Source: a virus
Direction: 5' to 3' (one strand)
Virus record (IMG/VR): IMGVR_UViG_3300025276_000142
Coordinates: 1-29,893 of that record
Length of the DNA: 29,893 nucleotides
Every line of letters starts with the position of its first letter. Positions within the stretch are counted from its first letter, which is position 1. A program made the translations under genes and the position numbers. This document shows positions 28,161 through 29,893 of this stretch, one piece after another. Below the pieces are notes generated by a model that saw only the letters and a list, made by a program, of their open reading frames with translations, was not told the DNA's origin and did not search any database.

Positions 28161-29893
28161 TGTCGTTTTGGTCTGGTGTTGTAAAAGGTATGGAGTCTAA
28201 TCAGGCTCAACGTAACACGGAAGCTCAGCGTGAGGAGCGCGAGGCTGCTCGTGAAGAGGCTACTAAGTGGCAGGAGAAGATGTTTGAGTACACTTCTAAG
28301 AGAGAGGCTTTGCTCGACGAACGGGCTCAGACTGCCCTTGACTTAGCGAATAGTCGTTTTGACTTAACTGAGGCAAGGTCTGATGCTGCTCTAGCTTTAG
28401 AGCAAACTCGTTACGAGGAAACAGCTAAGCTGACTGCAGAAAACCTTGCAGCGGAACTGGCCCATAGAGCTAGTCGCGACAAAGCTGGAGATGAGAAGGA
28501 CCTAAAGGCTTGGGAGTTGGAAGTCAGGAAGTTCGAAGTTAGCAAAGGATCAGTTGAGTCTTCTCAGAAGAATGCTGACCGTATCTTTACTCAGTCGGTT
28601 GCTGAGTTTAACGCGCAGACTAAGATTTACACAGCTGATAGCTTACGTAAAGATAGTGCTGAAGCCCGTGCTGTTGCTGAGGGTCTACGCCAAAAGGAAC
28701 GTGATAGAATCGGTGATGACGCAGCTAAGGCTAACTTTGACAGGAGAATCGAGGAGTGGGACGATCAAGTAGAGCAAGAGAGAAAGAGACTTGGTCTTCT
28801 ACAGAGTGCTGAAGTCCGTGCAGTGGATGCGTCAAGACTTAACCGTACCGAGATGCTTTTGAAACTGATGCCTACTAATATGATTGATAGTCTGGGTGGT
28901 GAGACGCCTAGTGGTGGTGATGACGAGATGACTATGAGTGTTAAGGCTATGCAGGTTGGTGGTAATGAGTTTAGTGCTCTACTAGCTGAAATGGGTGAAG
29001 ACGAGCAGAGTTCTGACTTCTTCAAAGCCGCAGCTAAAAGCCCCGCTGCTCAAGCTACTATCATGAGCTTTATGAAAGCACAGGCTAAGAAGAGTAATAC
29101 CATTAAACTAGAGGATATGCCTAAGTACTTTAAGTATCTTGGTACTGTTAAAGGTAAGGGTGAGAAAGAAGCTAAAGAGTTCTTAGAAACTATTATGAAT
29201 GGTGATAATAACCTAGGTGATGTAGACTCAACCGTTAAGGGTCTTATGGTTCTAAAGAACCTAAAGGCTACTGAGGAGTTGTTTGTACAGATAAGTGCTC
29301 CTTCTAGTATTACAGACAAGAATGCTCAGGTTGCATTCTGGCAGGATGCTATTGAAGTTGAGGCCCGACTAGCTACAGATAATCTTCCAGCTGAGCAGAA
29401 GGCTACTGTAAATGACGCCTTGGCTATGCTGCGCCGTCCAGAAACTAAGAATAAAGGTATAGGCGTATTAGCAAAGATGGGCTTCGGTCGTATAGCTGCT
29501 ACAGACGGTAATATGATGGAAAACTCAATCATTGGGAGTTTCTATACTAGTGATCCTACTACCTCTGGCCCTGCTTCTACTGCTTCTGACCTTGATGGTG
29601 GTAACGTTGTTAACCAGAGTGCTATTGATGCTGATATTATAGCTTCTGATCAGTCGACTAGCTTCGATTCATGGGATGCAGTTACTGCTGCTCGTAAGGA
29701 AGGCTTCACTGGTAACGTAAATGTAAAGGGTGTTGTGAGGTTCGTACCTCCTCTAGAACCGAACGCAACTACCGCAGGGAATGTACCTGGCAGTACTGTC
29801 GAAGAAGGTATACCCGGTCTAGAGTCTGCTGTAAAGGGGTATGCTGTAGCACCCGAAGGTGCCTCTAGGTCTGCTCAGTTGAGAGAGTCACAA
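28160..29893 (+). CDS. Long coiled-coil internal virion protein (3' partial)
   Basis: The frame is open for 578 codons from ATG 28160 to the right edge with no stop, so the C-terminus is missing. It starts MSFWSGVVKGMESNQAQRNT. Residues about 10-225 are highly charged and helical (REEREAAREEATKWQEKMFE; ALALEQTRYEETAKLTAENL; RRIEEWDDQVEQERKRLGLL), a long coiled coil. A helical, less charged middle has VKAMQVGGNEFSALLAEMGE and KLEDMPKYFKYLGTV. The final part is Ser/Thr/Gly-rich. This is the style of large internal core proteins of podoviruses; no enzyme motif is seen in the visible part. Confidence 0.8.
   Translation, partial: MSFWSGVVKGMESNQAQRNTEAQREEREAAREEATKWQEKMFEYTSKREALLDERAQTALDLANSRFDLTEARSDAALALEQTRYEETAKLTAENLAAELAHRASRDKAGDEKDLKAWELEVRKFEVSKGSVESSQKNADRIFTQSVAEFNAQTKIYTADSLRKDSAEARAVAEGLRQKERDRIGDDAAKANFDRRIEEWDDQVEQERKRLGLLQSAEVRAVDASRLNRTEMLLKLMPTNMIDSLGGETPSGGDDEMTMSVKAMQVGGNEFSALLAEMGEDEQSSDFFKAAAKSPAAQATIMSFMKAQAKKSNTIKLEDMPKYFKYLGTVKGKGEKEAKEFLETIMNGDNNLGDVDSTVKGLMVLKNLKATEELFVQISAPSSITDKNAQVAFWQDAIEVEARLATDNLPAEQKATVNDALAMLRRPETKNKGIGVLAKMGFGRIAATDGNMMENSIIGSFYTSDPTTSGPASTASDLDGGNVVNQSAIDADIIASDQSTSFDSWDAVTAARKEGFTGNVNVKGVVRFVPPLEPNATTAGNVPGSTVEEGIPGLESAVKGYAVAPEGASRSAQLRESQ

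Overview
This window is a piece of a tailed double-stranded DNA bacteriophage genome. It covers most of the morphogenesis and packaging half, with every supported gene on the + strand. The short-tail parts list (a portal with a Pro/Gly-rich tail, a head-to-tail adaptor, a P22 gp10-like/T7 gp12-like nozzle and a block of internal-virion proteins) points to a podovirus-like particle. Many small proteins and fibre modules are of types I associate with uncultivated marine phages: the GGKPGQWSARKAQ protein, the AYWADKIKW protein, MAGYTRQRTYSDGD fibres and QQ-rich helical repeat proteins. The host cannot be named. The promoters look like ordinary bacterial sigma70 promoters, so late transcription probably uses host RNA polymerase. 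No integrase, repressor, replication genes, tRNA, CRISPR or insertion sequence was seen.

Layout. Positions 1-740 hold the end of one coiled-coil gene and two small membrane proteins (holin-like). Positions 745-2730 are a run of tiny genes, five of them extremely Lys-rich, plus a small HNH-like protein, a beta-rich protein and the small terminase. Positions 2743-6823 carry a promoter, an HTH-like gene, the large terminase (overlapping it by 167 nt) and the portal. Positions 6816-13642 form a fibre/appendage block: a collagen-like protein, two tandem paralogous fibres, a large putative fibre and a baseplate-like protein. Positions 13661-16848 hold a helical gene, a long low-complexity virion-type protein and the scaffold. 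Positions 16849-17164 are a non-coding, promoter-bearing, hairpin-rich leader before the major capsid gene. A decoration-like gene follows and ends at an intrinsic terminator (18733-18760). Positions 18784-23513 encode the adaptor, nozzle and fibres, the last with a self-cleaving S74 chaperone. A perfect consensus promoter at 23538 precedes a HlyC-type lysine acyltransferase. It sits 2 nt upstream of a 954-residue protein built around sixteen exact 22-residue helical repeats. A lytic transglycosylase, an acidic protein and a long coiled-coil protein running off the right end complete the internal-virion block.

How the parts work together. TerS/TerL and perhaps the HNH protein package DNA through the portal into a capsid built on the scaffold. 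The adaptor and nozzle close the tail and the many fibres bind the host. The internal proteins (helical repeats, transglycosylase, coiled coil) probably cross the envelope during infection. The most intriguing points are the acyltransferase paired with the 22-mer helix protein, the structured capsid leader, and four promoters sharing TTGACA-N17-TATA architecture.
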